A stretch of 64,000 bases of DNA from an uncultured Alphaproteobacteria bacterium (GCA_902620425.1 CACNHX010000005.1:33457-97456), one strand, 5' to 3'. Shown: positions 26,912 through 36,451, counted from the first letter of the stretch. Notes: a model not told the origin generated them from the letters alone. Made by a program: numbers and translations.

Positions 26912-27501
26912 TGTTTACAGGTATTATTCAAGATTTAGGAAAAATAAAAAACAAAGATGAGGGGCTTTACCAAATATCTACAAGTCTTGATTTAAGTAAT
27001 TGTAAGGAAGGTTCTTCAATTTCTTGTAATGGAGTCTGTCTTACAGCAAAAAATATTACTCAAACAGATAACAAATTATTTAGCTTTGAAGTGAATATTG
27101 GAGAGGAAACTTTAAAAAGAACAAATCTCTCTAACTCCATTTTAAAAAATGAAAAAATTAACTTGGAAAAATCTCTACAGATAGGTGATGAAATCAGTGG
27201 TCACTTTGTATATGGTCATGTTGATACTACAACTACTGTTATTGAAATTTTAGAACTTGAAAATAGTTGGGAATATCATTTTGAAAAAAAATTTAATAAA
27301 AACAATAAATTTATAGTAGAAAAAGGATCTATTTCAATAAATGGTATCTCTTTAACAGTAGCAAAAGTAGAAAATAATTCCTTTATGATTTCAATCATAG
27401 ACCATACATTTCATCATACTAACTTAAAATTTTTGAATGAAAGTGATCAAGTAAACATTGAATTTGATTATCTTGCTCGTTTCATTTTTAACAATGAATA
27501 A
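26911..27501 (+). CDS. ribE: Riboflavin synthase alpha chain
   Basis: Dismutates two dimethyl-ribityllumazines to riboflavin. Its 196 residues form two lumazine-binding barrels. The first starts MFTGIIQDLGKI with SISCNGVCLTAKN; the second has GHFVYGHVDTTTTVIEI and SISINGISLTVAKVE. It overlaps the next gene by 8 nt. Confidence 0.95.
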   Translation: MFTGIIQDLGKIKNKDEGLYQISTSLDLSNCKEGSSISCNGVCLTAKNITQTDNKLFSFEVNIGEETLKRTNLSNSILKNEKINLEKSLQIGDEISGHFVYGHVDTTTTVIEILELENSWEYHFEKKFNKNNKFIVEKGSISINGISLTVAKVENNSFMISIIDHTFHHTNLKFLNESDQVNIEFDYLARFIFNNE

Positions 27502-28597
27502 AGATAATTTTGAAGAAAATTTGTCTTCTATTGAAGAGATTATAGAAGATGCAAAAAATGGCAAAATGTATATTCTTGTCGATGATCCCGATAGAGAAAA
27601 TGAAGGTGATTTAATCATTCCAGCTCAATATGCTAGCCCTCAAACTATTAATTTTATGGCAAAGCATGGAAGGGGATTAATTTGTTTAGCATTAACAAGG
27701 GATAGAATAGAAGAATTGGAACTTCCCTTAATGAATCCAAGTAATATAAAAAATGATTTAACTGCTTTTACTGTTTCGATTGAAGCAAAAGAAGGAGTGA
27801 CAACTGGAATATCTGCAGCTGATAGAGCTCATACAATATCAGTAGCTGTAAATAATAATAGAAACAAGAATGATCTTGTTTATCCTGGACACGTTTTTCC
27901 TCTTATGGCTTGGGATGGGGGCGTTTTAGTACGTGCTGGTCATACAGAGGCAGCAGTTGATATTTCAAAACTTGCAGATTTAAATCCTTCTGGCGTTATT
28001 TGTGAAATTATGAGTGAAGATGGATCTATGGCGAGATTACCAGAAATTATCAAGTTTGCAAAACTACATAATTTGAAAGTAGGAACGGTTAGTGATTTAA
28101 TTAAGTTTAGACTTAAAAAAACTAAAATTGTCGAACAGATCTCCGAAAGGCCATTTGAAAGTGAGATGGGGTCACAATTTACTCTAAAAGTATTTCAAAA
28201 TACTATTTCTGGTGAAAAGCATTACGCTCTAGTAAAAAATTTAAGTGATGTAAAGCAACCTGTGCTTGTTAGAATGCACAGATTAGATGTCACAAAGGAT
28301 ATATTTGAAGAAAAAAATATTTTTGGAAGTGAAATTAAGTCTGCCTTTCAGCTTATAGAGAAGAACGGATCAGGAGCTATAGTATTAATAAATAGTGACA
28401 TGTCACCAAATATACTTAAAAGTTTTAATAAAAGAAAAAGATCAAAAAATAAATTAGAATTAAGAGAATATGGTGTAGGTGCTCAGATTTTATCATTACT
28501 TCAAATAAATAAAATTATATTATTAACAAATACTAAGAAAAGAATTATTGCCTTGGATGGATTTAATATTGAAATAGTTGATCAAAGAAAAATATGA
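27494..28597 (+). CDS. ribB: 3,4-DHBP synthase with degenerate GTP cyclohydrolase II domain (RibBX type)
   Basis: The N-terminal domain (about 1-210) is an intact 3,4-dihydroxy-2-butanone 4-phosphate synthase: DDPDRENEGDLIIPAQ, AKHGRGLICLALT, and HVFPLMAWDGGVLVRAGHTE. The C-terminal part resembles GTP cyclohydrolase II but lacks its catalytic features. Around residue 275 it reads EEKNIFGSEIKSAFQLIEK where a functional enzyme has a Cys-rich zinc site (CDCG type). Such RibBX hybrids are known in proteobacteria, so a separate RibA should exist elsewhere. The start is ATG 27494; the longer frame at 27458 lies inside ribE. Confidence 0.9.
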   Translation: MNKDNFEENLSSIEEIIEDAKNGKMYILVDDPDRENEGDLIIPAQYASPQTINFMAKHGRGLICLALTRDRIEELELPLMNPSNIKNDLTAFTVSIEAKEGVTTGISAADRAHTISVAVNNNRNKNDLVYPGHVFPLMAWDGGVLVRAGHTEAAVDISKLADLNPSGVICEIMSEDGSMARLPEIIKFAKLHNLKVGTVSDLIKFRLKKTKIVEQISERPFESEMGSQFTLKVFQNTISGEKHYALVKNLSDVKQPVLVRMHRLDVTKDIFEEKNIFGSEIKSAFQLIEKNGSGAIVLINSDMSPNILKSFNKRKRSKNKLELREYGVGAQILSLLQINKIILLTNTKKRIIALDGFNIEIVDQRKI

Positions 28598-28995
28598 ATA
28601 ATAAAATTCTAATAGTTTCCGCAAATTATTATAAAGAAATATCGAAAAACCTTGAATTGGGTGCAAGCAAAACACTTAAAGAAAATGGTTATGAGTATGA
28701 AATTATTAATGCGCCAGGTTGTTTTGAAATTCCCTATTTAATAAAAAAAAATATAGACAATTTTAAAGGATTTATTTCTTTAGGATGTATCATTAAAGGT
28801 GAAACATATCATTTCGAAGTTATTGCTAATGAAACTTCTAGAAAAATTATGGATCTATCTGTTGAGTTTAATGTTCCAATAGGTTTTGGTATCTTAACAT
28901 GTTATGATTTAGAGCAAGCAACAACAAGAAGTGATGTTAATCAAAAAAATAAAGGTCAAGAAGCCGCAATAGCTTGCATAGAGTTACTAAAATAA
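28594..28995 (+). CDS. ribH: 6,7-dimethyl-8-ribityllumazine synthase
   Basis: Penultimate riboflavin enzyme, which condenses the RibB product with the pyrimidine from RibD. Its 133 residues have NAPGCFEIPYLIKKN, the active-site stretch CIIKGETYHFEVIANETS with the catalytic His, and GFGILTCYDLEQATTRS. It is translationally coupled to ribB by an ATGA overlap. Confidence 0.94.
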   Translation: MNNKILIVSANYYKEISKNLELGASKTLKENGYEYEIINAPGCFEIPYLIKKNIDNFKGFISLGCIIKGETYHFEVIANETSRKIMDLSVEFNVPIGFGILTCYDLEQATTRSDVNQKNKGQEAAIACIELLK

Positions 28996-28998
28996 AAA

Positions 28999-29469
28999 AT
29001 GCAAAATTACATCAAGTCACAAACAAGACTTGCATTTGTTCAATATATTTTTCAGAATGAATTTTTAGATACAGATTTTTTAGAAGGTATTGAAGATTTT
29101 CAAAAGCATTTTTATGATACTAATATTGCTATTATTGATGAAAAAAAAGAATTTAAGCTTAAATTTAATAAAAATTTTTTAAATAAACTTTTTTCTAGTT
29201 TTAAAAATAATATTGATAAAAAAAATATAATTGATGATTTAAATGGATTTATTGATATTAATCGAAAATTTGAAAAATGGGATAATATTTTAAAATCAAT
29301 AATGTTTGCAATTATTACTGAATTAAAAATTACTGATAAAAATAAATTTAAAATTGTCCTTAATGATTATTTGAATATCAGTAAAAGTCTTGTGTCTCAA
29401 AAAGAAACTAAATTAATCAATGCTATAATTCAAAAATATATAGATAAAGATGAAATCAATAAAAAATAG
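28999..29469 (+). CDS. nusB: Transcription antitermination factor NusB
   Basis: All-helical RNA-binding factor for rRNA antitermination and 30S maturation. Its 156 residues are divergent, with the family-like start SQTRLAFVQYIFQNEF and the C-terminal NDYLNISKSLVSQKETKLINAII. The assignment leans on the fixed ribH-nusB-thiL order. It overlaps thiL by 20 nt. Confidence 0.85.
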   Translation: MQNYIKSQTRLAFVQYIFQNEFLDTDFLEGIEDFQKHFYDTNIAIIDEKKEFKLKFNKNFLNKLFSSFKNNIDKKNIIDDLNGFIDINRKFEKWDNILKSIMFAIITELKITDKNKFKIVLNDYLNISKSLVSQKETKLINAIIQKYIDKDEINKK

Positions 29470-30430
29470 TTTATCTGAAAAATTTATAATTAATAAATAT
29501 TTAAAAAAACTTAATTTTAAAAATAAGGGAACATTTGATTTTGAAAATGATGGAGCATATTTAGGTTTTAACAGTAAACATTACAAACTAACAGTTACGA
29601 CTGATAGTATTTCTGAAGATATAGATTTTTTCTCTAATGATGATCCTAAGTCGATAGCCCAAAAAATTACAACTGTAAATTTATCTGATATTTTTGCTAT
29701 GGGAGCTTTGCCCCATTCCTATCTTTTGAATTTGCATTTACCAAATCATATTAATGAAAATTGGTTAAATTTATTTTCAAGTCAATTAAAGAAAATACAA
29801 AATAAATATGGATTTTATCTTTTGGGAGGTGATATATCAAAATCGAATAAACTTATTGTTTCTTCAACTTTTTTTGGATCTATAAAAAAGAAATTAGAAA
29901 TATTTCAAAATAAATTTAATTTATACGATGATATTTTAATAACTGGAAATATTGGTGAGTCAAAGATTGGTTTAGAAATTTTAAAAAAAAAAATTTCATC
30001 AAATATAAATTTGAAGCAATATTTTATTAAAAAATATTTATATCCCATACCTTGTAAAATTGGACCATTGATTGCAAATCATGTTAATTCAATGAAAGAT
30101 ATTTCTGATGGTCTGATTGGAGATTTAACTGATATGTTAAATGATAAATATGGCGCATTAATTAATGTAAATAAAATTCCATTAAGTGGTAAAACAAAAA
30201 AAATTCTCAACAATAAAAAAAATTTTAGATTAGAAGACCTTTTAAGTGATGGGGATGATTATGAGCTGATAATCATATCCAGTCAAAAAAATAGAAATAA
30301 AATTTTTGATATTGCTAATAAAAATAATATTAATGTTACTTTAATAGGAAAAATAATAAGTGAAAAAGGAATTCATTTCGATTCACATTTAGACGTAAAG
30401 AATATCAAGAAATTTGATCATTTCTCCTAA
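29450..30430 (+). CDS. thiL: Thiamine-monophosphate kinase
   Basis: Phosphorylates thiamine monophosphate to the cofactor TPP. Its 326 residues include ENDGAYLGF, TTDSISEDIDF, TVNLSDIFAMGALP, LGGDISKSNKLIVSSTFFG and the later MKDISDGLIGDL and LSDGDDYEL. The first motif, normally GDDAA, is changed to ENDGA; the later Asp motifs are kept. With the ThiBP importer at 47252-49830 it marks TPP supply as important here. Confidence 0.92.
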   Translation: MKSIKNSLSEKFIINKYLKKLNFKNKGTFDFENDGAYLGFNSKHYKLTVTTDSISEDIDFFSNDDPKSIAQKITTVNLSDIFAMGALPHSYLLNLHLPNHINENWLNLFSSQLKKIQNKYGFYLLGGDISKSNKLIVSSTFFGSIKKKLEIFQNKFNLYDDILITGNIGESKIGLEILKKKISSNINLKQYFIKKYLYPIPCKIGPLIANHVNSMKDISDGLIGDLTDMLNDKYGALINVNKIPLSGKTKKILNNKKNFRLEDLLSDGDDYELIIISSQKNRNKIFDIANKNNINVTLIGKIISEKGIHFDSHLDVKNIKKFDHFS

Positions 30431-30487
30431 AAACTTGATTTTTTCTATAGTTTCTGACATATCAGCCAAAATTTTAAGGAGTTTTCA

Positions 30488-32593
30488 ATGACAACACTGC
30501 AGGTATTAATTGTTTTATGCGGTCTAGCAGCCGTACTATATGGTCTAGTAACGTCTAGGCAAATTTTATCACTTGGTTCTGGAAATGATAAAATGCAAGA
30601 AATTGCTGGCGCAATTCAAGAAGGTGCTAGAGCTTATTTAAACAGACAGTACATGACAATAGCAATTGTAGGAGTTGTTATTTTTGCTCTTATTTGGATA
30701 GTTTTTGATTTGGCATCTGGAATTGGTTTTTTAATTGGGGCATTTTTTTCTGGTGCTGCAGGTTACGTAGGAATGAATATATCTGTAAGATCTAATGTTC
30801 GTACAACACATGCTGCAAGTAATAGCTTAGCTGAAGGTTTATCAGTGTCATTTAAAGCAGGTGCTGTAACTGGAATGCTAGTTGCGGGATTTGCACTACT
30901 TTCTATTGCAATTTTTTATTTTGTTTTACACAACTCTGGTTCATTTCCAGGTAGGGAGATTGTTGCCCCTTTAGTATCGCTTGGATTTGGAGCATCATTA
31001 ATTTCAATTTTTGCAAGACTAGGGGGAGGTATTTTTACCAAGGGTGCTGATGTTGGAGCAGATTTAGTAGGTAAAGTAGAAGCAGGTATTCCAGAAGATG
31101 ACCCACGAAATCCTGCTGTTATTGCAGACAACGTTGGTGATAATGTTGGTGATTGTGCAGGTATGGCTGCAGATCTTTTTGAAACTTATGTTGTTACAGT
31201 TGTAGCAACAATGGTTTTAGCTTCTATTTTTTTTATTGAAAATTCTTATACAATGATGATTTTTCCTTTAGCTATTGCAGGAGTTTGTGCTTTAACTAGT
31301 ATAATTGGTACCTATTTTGTTAAGCTTGGAAAAAATAATAATATCATGGCAGCTCTTTACAGAGGTTTTGCAGTATCAGCTATTTTATCAGCAATATTAT
31401 TATATTTTGTAACTGATTATATAGTCGGTTTAAATAGTGTTTTAGTCGTTGAGGGCACATCTACACAATTTACTGGAATGTCACTTTTTATATGTGGTTT
31501 ACTAGGTCTAATTATTACAGGTTTAATTATATGGGTAACTGAATACTATACAGGAACAAATTACAGACCAGTTCAAAGTATTGCTCAATCGTCTACAACT
31601 GGCCATGGAACTAATGTTATACAGGGTCTTGCAATAAGCTTGGAGGCGACTGCTTTGCCAGCTTTAATTATTGTGGCTGGTATTATATCCACTTATTCAC
31701 TAGCTGGGTTATTTGGTATAGCTATTGCTGTTACAACTATGTTAGCTTTAGCTGGAATGGTTGTTGCACTTGACGCATACGGACCTGTAACGGATAATGC
31801 AGGGGGAATTGCAGAAATGTCGAACTTAGATGAGAATGTAAGAAAGACAACTGATGCACTTGATGCAGTTGGTAATACAACTAAAGCTGTAACCAAGGGT
31901 TATGCAATAGGATCAGCAGGATTAGGAGCGCTAGTTCTATTTGCAGCTTATACAGAGGATCTTGATCATTTTGCTAAAGATTCAAGTAGTCCATTATACG
32001 GGATTGAAGTATCTTTTGATTTATCAAATCCTTACGTTGTTGTTGGTTTATTATTAGGAGGTTTATTACCTTTCTTATTTGGTGCTTTAAGTATGACTGC
32101 AGTTGGTAGAGCAGCTGGTTCAGTAGTGTTAGAAGTAAGAAGACAGTTTAAAGAAATTCCTGGTATTATGGAAGGTAAGGGTAAGCCTGAATATGGTACA
32201 TGTGTAGATATACTAACTAAATCTGCAATTAAAGAAATGATTATACCATCTATGCTACCTGTCTTATCACCTATTGTTGTTTATTTTGTTATATTATTTA
32301 TAGCTGGCCAAGCAGCGGCATTATCATGTTTAGGAGCACTATTGCTTGGCGTTATTATAACAGGTTTATTTGTTGCAATAAGTATGACTGCTGGCGGCGG
32401 AGCTTGGGATAATGCAAAAAAATATATTGAAGATGGCAATCATGGAGGTAAAGGTAGTGAAGCTCATAAAGCTGCTGTTACTGGTGATACTGTTGGAGAT
32501 CCATATAAAGACACTGCAGGTCCCGCAGTTAATCCAATGATTAAAATTACAAATATTGTTGCACTATTACTTTTAGCTGCAATATCGCTATAA
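30488..32593 (+). CDS. hppA: K+-independent H+-translocating membrane pyrophosphatase
   Basis: Integral membrane pump that uses pyrophosphate hydrolysis to move protons. Its 701 residues form about 16 helices. The substrate site shows [39 protein letters not shown] and, near the C-terminus, [19 protein letters not shown]. The motif GNTTKAV with Lys466 is the mark of the K+-independent subclass, which pumps H+ and not Na+. A strong Shine-Dalgarno AAGGAG precedes the ATG. It ends 2 bp from the convergent bamE. Confidence 0.96.
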   Translation: MTTLQVLIVLCGLAAVLYGLVTSRQILSLGSGNDKMQEIAGAIQEGARAYLNRQYMTIAIVGVVIFALIWIVFDLASGIGFLIGAFFSGAAGYVGMNISVRSNVRTTHAASNSLAEGLSVSFKAGAVTGMLVAGFALLSIAIFYFVLHNSGSFPGREIVAPLVSLGFGASLISIFARLGGGIFTKGADVGADLVGKVEAGIPEDDPRNPAVIADNVGDNVGDCAGMAADLFETYVVTVVATMVLASIFFIENSYTMMIFPLAIAGVCALTSIIGTYFVKLGKNNNIMAALYRGFAVSAILSAILLYFVTDYIVGLNSVLVVEGTSTQFTGMSLFICGLLGLIITGLIIWVTEYYTGTNYRPVQSIAQSSTTGHGTNVIQGLAISLEATALPALIIVAGIISTYSLAGLFGIAIAVTTMLALAGMVVALDAYGPVTDNAGGIAEMSNLDENVRKTTDALDAVGNTTKAVTKGYAIGSAGLGALVLFAAYTEDLDHFAKDSSSPLYGIEVSFDLSNPYVVVGLLLGGLLPFLFGALSMTAVGRAAGSVVLEVRRQFKEIPGIMEGKGKPEYGTCVDILTKSAIKEMIIPSMLPVLSPIVVYFVILFIAGQAAALSCLGALLLGVIITGLFVAISMTAGGGAWDNAKKYIEDGNHGGKGSEAHKAAVTGDTVGDPYKDTAGPAVNPMIKITNIVALLLLAAISL

Positions 32594-32595
32594 CA

Positions 32596-33021
32596 TTAAG
32601 GGGTAGTTGGTAATTCTTGTTTAGTTCCAACTCCCCCAAATATTTTTTCCAATAATCCTCTTTTTACAATTTGGTTTGATGTTTTATCATTTGAGAATTG
32701 TATATTTTCAATATCTTTAGTGTTAAATACTTTTGTTTCAATTATTTCTTCATTTTCATTCATTTTAAAAACAAAAACATAGCTATATTTTATTTCTTTT
32801 TTAAACATTGATTTCTCACTTTTTTCTGAAAAATAAAAAAATTTATTTTCTATTGGATCTATATAGCTAGGATTACCAAGTTTATTTAATAATTTTTCTT
32901 TATTTGTGAAATTAATTTCTTTTAGTTCATCATTTTTTAAAATTTTTCCAGAATATATGATTTTATTTGAACAATTTGCTAAAATTAAAAAAATACATAT
33001 ATAAAAAAAGGTTTTAAGCAT
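32596..33021 (-). CDS. bamE: BamE/SmpA-like outer membrane assembly lipoprotein
   Basis: Small lipoprotein of the beta-barrel assembly (BAM) complex. Its 141 residues begin with a lipoprotein signal ending LANC; the residue before the Cys is Asn, less common than Gly, Ala or Ser. The BamE-type core has LLNKLGNPSYIDPIENKFFYF followed by a strand-rich end. Placement beside the CBP3-like gene, DUF177/rpmF and plsX is typical for alphaproteobacteria. Its start codon lies 3 bp from the divergent neighbour's. Confidence 0.78.
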   Translation of the reverse strand: MLKTFFYICIFLILANCSNKIIYSGKILKNDELKEINFTNKEKLLNKLGNPSYIDPIENKFFYFSEKSEKSMFKKEIKYSYVFVFKMNENEEIIETKVFNTKDIENIQFSNDKTSNQIVKRGLLEKIFGGVGTKQELPTTP

Positions 33022-33024
33022 TAG

Positions 33025-33510
33025 ATGATTTTACAATACTTTAAAAAAAAAGAAAATAAAGAGCAAATAATTGCAACTGAACAATATAAAAAAATCCTTG
33101 CTGAAAGCAGTATTTTTTTAGATGAAAATAATTTTTTTAGAATAAAAGATTATAATATTTCTTTTGAAATAGTTTCTATTTTTTTAATAATGTTCATTCG
33201 TAAAAATTTATTAAAATATAACCGAAAACTTTACTTAAAAGTTAATGATGAATTAATGTCTTTATTTATTTCTGATTTAGATGAATCTCTTAGAGAAAAA
33301 GGTATTGGTGATATGTCCATTGGAAAATATGTAAAGTCATATGTAAAAAAATTTTATTATAGGATTAGGAAATTTCCAGATGATAATAATCTCTATAATA
33401 ATCAATCTTTCATAGAATATCTTAAAATGATAGATTTAATTAAAAATGATGATTATTCTAATGTTTCTAGAATATTTAATGAAAAATTTGCTGAATTTAG
33501 AAAATCTTAA
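33025..33510 (+). CDS. Ubiquinol-cytochrome c chaperone (CBP3-like) family protein
   Basis: A 161-residue protein of the family related to mitochondrial Cbp3, which assists cytochrome b/bc1 assembly. The recognisable core is FISDLDESLREKGIGDMSIG followed by KYVKSYVKKFYYRI. The start lies 3 bp from the divergent bamE start. In relatives a DUF177 gene follows before rpmF; here none is present. Confidence 0.8.
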   Translation: MILQYFKKKENKEQIIATEQYKKILAESSIFLDENNFFRIKDYNISFEIVSIFLIMFIRKNLLKYNRKLYLKVNDELMSLFISDLDESLREKGIGDMSIGKYVKSYVKKFYYRIRKFPDDNNLYNNQSFIEYLKMIDLIKNDDYSNVSRIFNEKFAEFRKS

Positions 33511-33588
33511 AAATTAGATATTAAATATTTTCTATAATTTGTGAAAATTTGTCTTGAATTAATTTTAAAAACAAATATTTGGAAAAAA

Positions 33589-33780
33589 ATGGCAGTTCCT
33601 AAAAGAAAAACTAGTGTTTCAAAAAGAAATATGAGAAGATCACATGATTCTATAAAAAAAATAAATGTCATTTTAGATAAAGATTCTGGAGAGCCTAGAC
33701 TACCTCACAAGATCGATATTTCCACTGGGATGTATAAAGGTAGAGAAATACTAAAAAAGAAAACAAAAGAAAATAACTAG
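33589..33780 (+). CDS. rpmF: 50S ribosomal protein bL32
   Basis: A 63-residue ribosomal protein that starts [20 protein letters not shown] and contains [18 protein letters not shown]. It is the cysteine-free form usual in alphaproteobacteria. The start ATG at 33589 is chosen because it gives the canonical MAVPK N-terminus; the longer frame begins at a GTG at 33541. plsX follows after 4 bp. Confidence 0.96.
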   Translation: MAVPKRKTSVSKRNMRRSHDSIKKINVILDKDSGEPRLPHKIDISTGMYKGREILKKKTKENN

Positions 33781-33784
33781 AGAA

Positions 33785-34798
33785 ATGTCTGAAGGGCAAG
33801 TCGTAATTGCCGTTGATGCAATGGGTGGAGAAAATAGCCCCTATAAAGTCATAAAAGGTGTTGAAATATTTCTTCAGAAAGAAAAAAATACAAAAATTAT
33901 TTTTTTTGGAGATGAAACTTTAATTAATGAAAATATAGAGAAAAATAAGTTAAATATTTTTAACTTTGAAGTTAAAAATACAGAAGACATAATTCTCGAT
34001 GAAGATAGTGTGAACACAATTTTACGTTATAAAAAAAATAGTAGTATTTATAAAGGATTAGAGTTTGCAAAAAATAATGAAAATTCAGGATTTGTATCAT
34101 CTGGAAGTACAGCTGCTATTATGGTTCTTTCAAGACTTCATATGGGAATGATTGAAGGTATTGATAGGCCAGCTATTTGCTCCTTAGTTCCAAATAAAAA
34201 AAATTATTCGCTAATGTTAGATTTAGGGGCTAATGTTATAGTTAGTGGATCAAATTTATTTCAATTTGCTTTAATGGGTTTTTGTTATTATTCAATAATA
34301 AACAGAAACACTAAACCAAAAATAGGTATTTTAAATATTGGGACAGAAAATAATAAAGGTTTAGAATTTCTTCAGGATGCAGCAGATTTAATTGTCTCAA
34401 GTTTTTTAAAAGAATACTTTGTCGGCTTTATTGAGCCAAATAAAATAACATCTGGAAATTGTGATATAATTATTTCTGATGGTTATACAGGTAATATTAT
34501 GCTGAAATCTGCAGAAGGTATTTCAAATTTTATAACATCTAACTTAAGAGATATTTATAACAAATCATTACTAAATAAAATTTCATATAAATTAATTGAG
34601 AAAGATTTAATAAAATTAAAAGAACAAGTTAATCCAGATATTTACAATGGGGCTACTTTAATTGGCTTGAACGGTATTTCTGTTAAAAGCCATGGAAATG
34701 CAAATCCAATCGCTTTTAGTTATGCATTGAAACAATGTCACAATTTTATTACTAATAAATTGAATAAACAAATTATTAAATCTATTAAAAGTATATGA
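33785..34798 (+). CDS. plsX: Phosphate acyltransferase PlsX
   Basis: Makes acyl-phosphate from acyl-ACP for PlsY in phospholipid synthesis. Its 337 residues include VVIAVDAMGGENSPYKVIKG, FVSSGSTAAIMVLSRLHMG, RPAICSLVPN and SDGYTGNIMLKSAEG. It overlaps ihfA by 4 nt; in most relatives fabH lies between plsX and ihfA. Confidence 0.95.
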   Translation: MSEGQVVIAVDAMGGENSPYKVIKGVEIFLQKEKNTKIIFFGDETLINENIEKNKLNIFNFEVKNTEDIILDEDSVNTILRYKKNSSIYKGLEFAKNNENSGFVSSGSTAAIMVLSRLHMGMIEGIDRPAICSLVPNKKNYSLMLDLGANVIVSGSNLFQFALMGFCYYSIINRNTKPKIGILNIGTENNKGLEFLQDAADLIVSSFLKEYFVGFIEPNKITSGNCDIIISDGYTGNIMLKSAEGISNFITSNLRDIYNKSLLNKISYKLIEKDLIKLKEQVNPDIYNGATLIGLNGISVKSHGNANPIAFSYALKQCHNFITNKLNKQIIKSIKSI

Positions 34799-35100
34799 AT
34801 AACAAAGAAAATATATCTAGAGATGAAATAGCCGAAGCTATGCAAAGTGAATTTGGTTTTAATAGAAAATTATGCTTGGATATTGTTAATGATATTGTCG
34901 ATATTATTATAGCAGGTCTTCAATCTGATAAAAAAGTCAAAATTCACAATTTTGGTACTTTTAAACTTAATAATAAGAGCAGTAGAATTGGAAGAAATCC
35001 AAAAACTAAAGAAGAGTTTAACATCTCTAGTAGAAATGTGATAACTTTTAAAGCTAGTAAAATATTATTAAAATACATGAATGATAAAAATAGTTTCTAA
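34795..35100 (+). CDS. ihfA: Integration host factor subunit alpha
   Basis: HU/IHF-fold DNA-bending protein of 101 residues. It has the family motif KIHNFGTFKLNNKSSRIGRN followed by PKTKEEFNISSRNVITF. The alpha-subunit call rests on its place before the merR-like gene, as in other alphaproteobacteria. It starts inside the plsX stop codon (ATGA). Confidence 0.92.
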   Translation: MNNKENISRDEIAEAMQSEFGFNRKLCLDIVNDIVDIIIAGLQSDKKVKIHNFGTFKLNNKSSRIGRNPKTKEEFNISSRNVITFKASKILLKYMNDKNSF

Positions 35101-35478
35101 GTGCTAAATAAAAAATATTTAAACATATCAGAGGTATCTAAGATGCTTCAAATTGAAGAACATAAAATAAGATATTGGGATTCTATAGATCCTAAAACTA
35201 AAAAATACAGAATTGAAGGAATTTCTACTAAAAGTAAGGGTGGAACAAGATATTTCAATAGGGAAAATATTAGAAAACTACAACAATTAAAAAATATTTT
35301 GTATGATGGTAATAGTCATAACTATTCAATAAAATTAGCTCAAAAATTATTATACTCAAATTCTAAATCAAATATTAAAAACAATCAAATTCAAGTAAAT
35401 AATAGGAATCTTAATAATCTTAAAAAAATTGAACAGATTCTTAATAAAATGAGAATATTGTTGAAAAACAATAATTAA
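35101..35478 (+). CDS. MerR-family transcriptional regulator
   Basis: A 125-residue protein with an N-terminal MerR winged helix-turn-helix: YLNISEVSKMLQIEEHKIRY, then GGTRYFNRENIRKLQQLKNILY. A basic, low-complexity C-terminal half may form a coiled coil. No effector domain is recognisable. Its GTG start directly follows the ihfA stop. This ihfA-merR pair is conserved in alphaproteobacteria; its regulon is not known to me. Confidence 0.88.
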   Translation: MLNKKYLNISEVSKMLQIEEHKIRYWDSIDPKTKKYRIEGISTKSKGGTRYFNRENIRKLQQLKNILYDGNSHNYSIKLAQKLLYSNSKSNIKNNQIQVNNRNLNNLKKIEQILNKMRILLKNNN

Positions 35479-35640
35479 AAAAAATCTTTTAAAAAAAAAT
35501 TGTTATTTATCAGTTATTTATATCAAATATTTATACAAAAAATAAGAAAAAAAAAGTTATTTTTAGTGTTTTATTTGTTCGTCAATTAAAATATATGAAG
35601 CTCATCTTATTAGTAAGGAAACAAACTATAAGGAGTTTTT
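35479..35640 (+). other. Proteorhodopsin upstream region
   Basis: A 162-bp A/T-rich leader. A strong Shine-Dalgarno AAGGAG sits at 35630-35635, five bases before the ATG. A candidate -10 TAAAAT is at 35587-35592 but no good -35 partner is seen, so a sigma-70 promoter is not certain. No RNA element was recognised. Confidence 0.5.
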
Positions 35641-36405
35641 ATGTTAAATAAGACTAGTCTATTAGGTATCATTGCTGCAACTATAGCTTTTATAGCTGTT
35701 CCAGCATTTGCTGCCGATACTTTCTTAGGTGAAGGTGATTTTGTAGGTATTACATTCTGGATTGTTTCAATTGGGATGTGGGCTTCTACTATTTTCTTCT
35801 TTTATGAAGGTATGAGAGTTTCTTCTAAATGGAGAACTTCAATGGTTGTTGCAGGGCTAATTACTTTTATAGCTGCTGTACATTACATGTATATGAGAGA
35901 CTTTTGGGTTGCTACAGGTGAGTCACCAACAGTATATAGATATATCGACTGGATACTGACTGTACCACTTCAAATGGTTGAATTCTTTTTAATTCTTGTT
36001 GCTGCCGGCGCAGCTGTATCTAGTGGTGCTTTCTACAGATTGCTCATTGGTACACTTGTTATGATTGTTGGTGGTTATCTTGGTGAAGCAGGTCATATTT
36101 CAGTATTACTTGGTTTCATCATAGGTATGATCGGTTGGGCTGTAATCATTTGGGAAATTTTCCGAGGTGAAGCAAGTCAGGCTGCTACAACTAAAGAATC
36201 AGTAACCTCTGCATTTAATGCAATGAGATTAATTGTATTAGTAGGTTGGGCAATTTATCCTCTTGGATATGTATTTGGTTTAATGATGGGTTCAGTTGAT
36301 GCTGATACTCTAAACTGGATCTACAACCTTGCTGATTTTATTAATAAAATCTTATTCGGTTTAATTATCTGGAACGCTGCTGCTAAAGACTCAGCAACTG
36401 CATAG
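35641..36405 (+). CDS. Proteorhodopsin, blue-absorbing proton pump type
   Basis: Seven-helix retinal protein that pumps protons outward in light. Its 254 residues begin with a cleavable-looking signal (AVPAFA). Helix C reads RYIDWILTVPLQMVEF: Asp103 is the Schiff-base counterion, Glu114 the internal proton donor, and Gln111 sits at the tuning site (position 105 of the reference protein), where Gln means blue and Leu means green absorption. His81 matches the conserved counterion partner. Lys236 in ADFINKILFG binds retinal. It is a single-gene unit with its own terminator; no carotenoid or retinal-cleavage gene is in the window. Confidence 0.97.
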   Translation: MLNKTSLLGIIAATIAFIAVPAFAADTFLGEGDFVGITFWIVSIGMWASTIFFFYEGMRVSSKWRTSMVVAGLITFIAAVHYMYMRDFWVATGESPTVYRYIDWILTVPLQMVEFFLILVAAGAAVSSGAFYRLLIGTLVMIVGGYLGEAGHISVLLGFIIGMIGWAVIIWEIFRGEASQAATTKESVTSAFNAMRLIVLVGWAIYPLGYVFGLMMGSVDADTLNWIYNLADFINKILFGLIIWNAAAKDSATA

Positions 36406-36425
36406 TTAAACTTTCAAATATAATG

Positions 36426-36451
36426 AAAAACCCTCTATTTAGAGGGTTTTT
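36426..36451 (+). terminator. Rho-independent terminator after proteorhodopsin
   Basis: An 11-bp stem (AAAAACCCTCT / AGAGGGTTTTT) with loop ATTT, followed by a T-run to 36454. It isolates the rhodopsin gene from rplM. Confidence 0.92.

Noticed and set aside
27458..27493. Longer start for the RibB gene
   Set aside because: The added residues are out-of-frame ribE sequence; ATG 27494 gives the normal family N-terminus.
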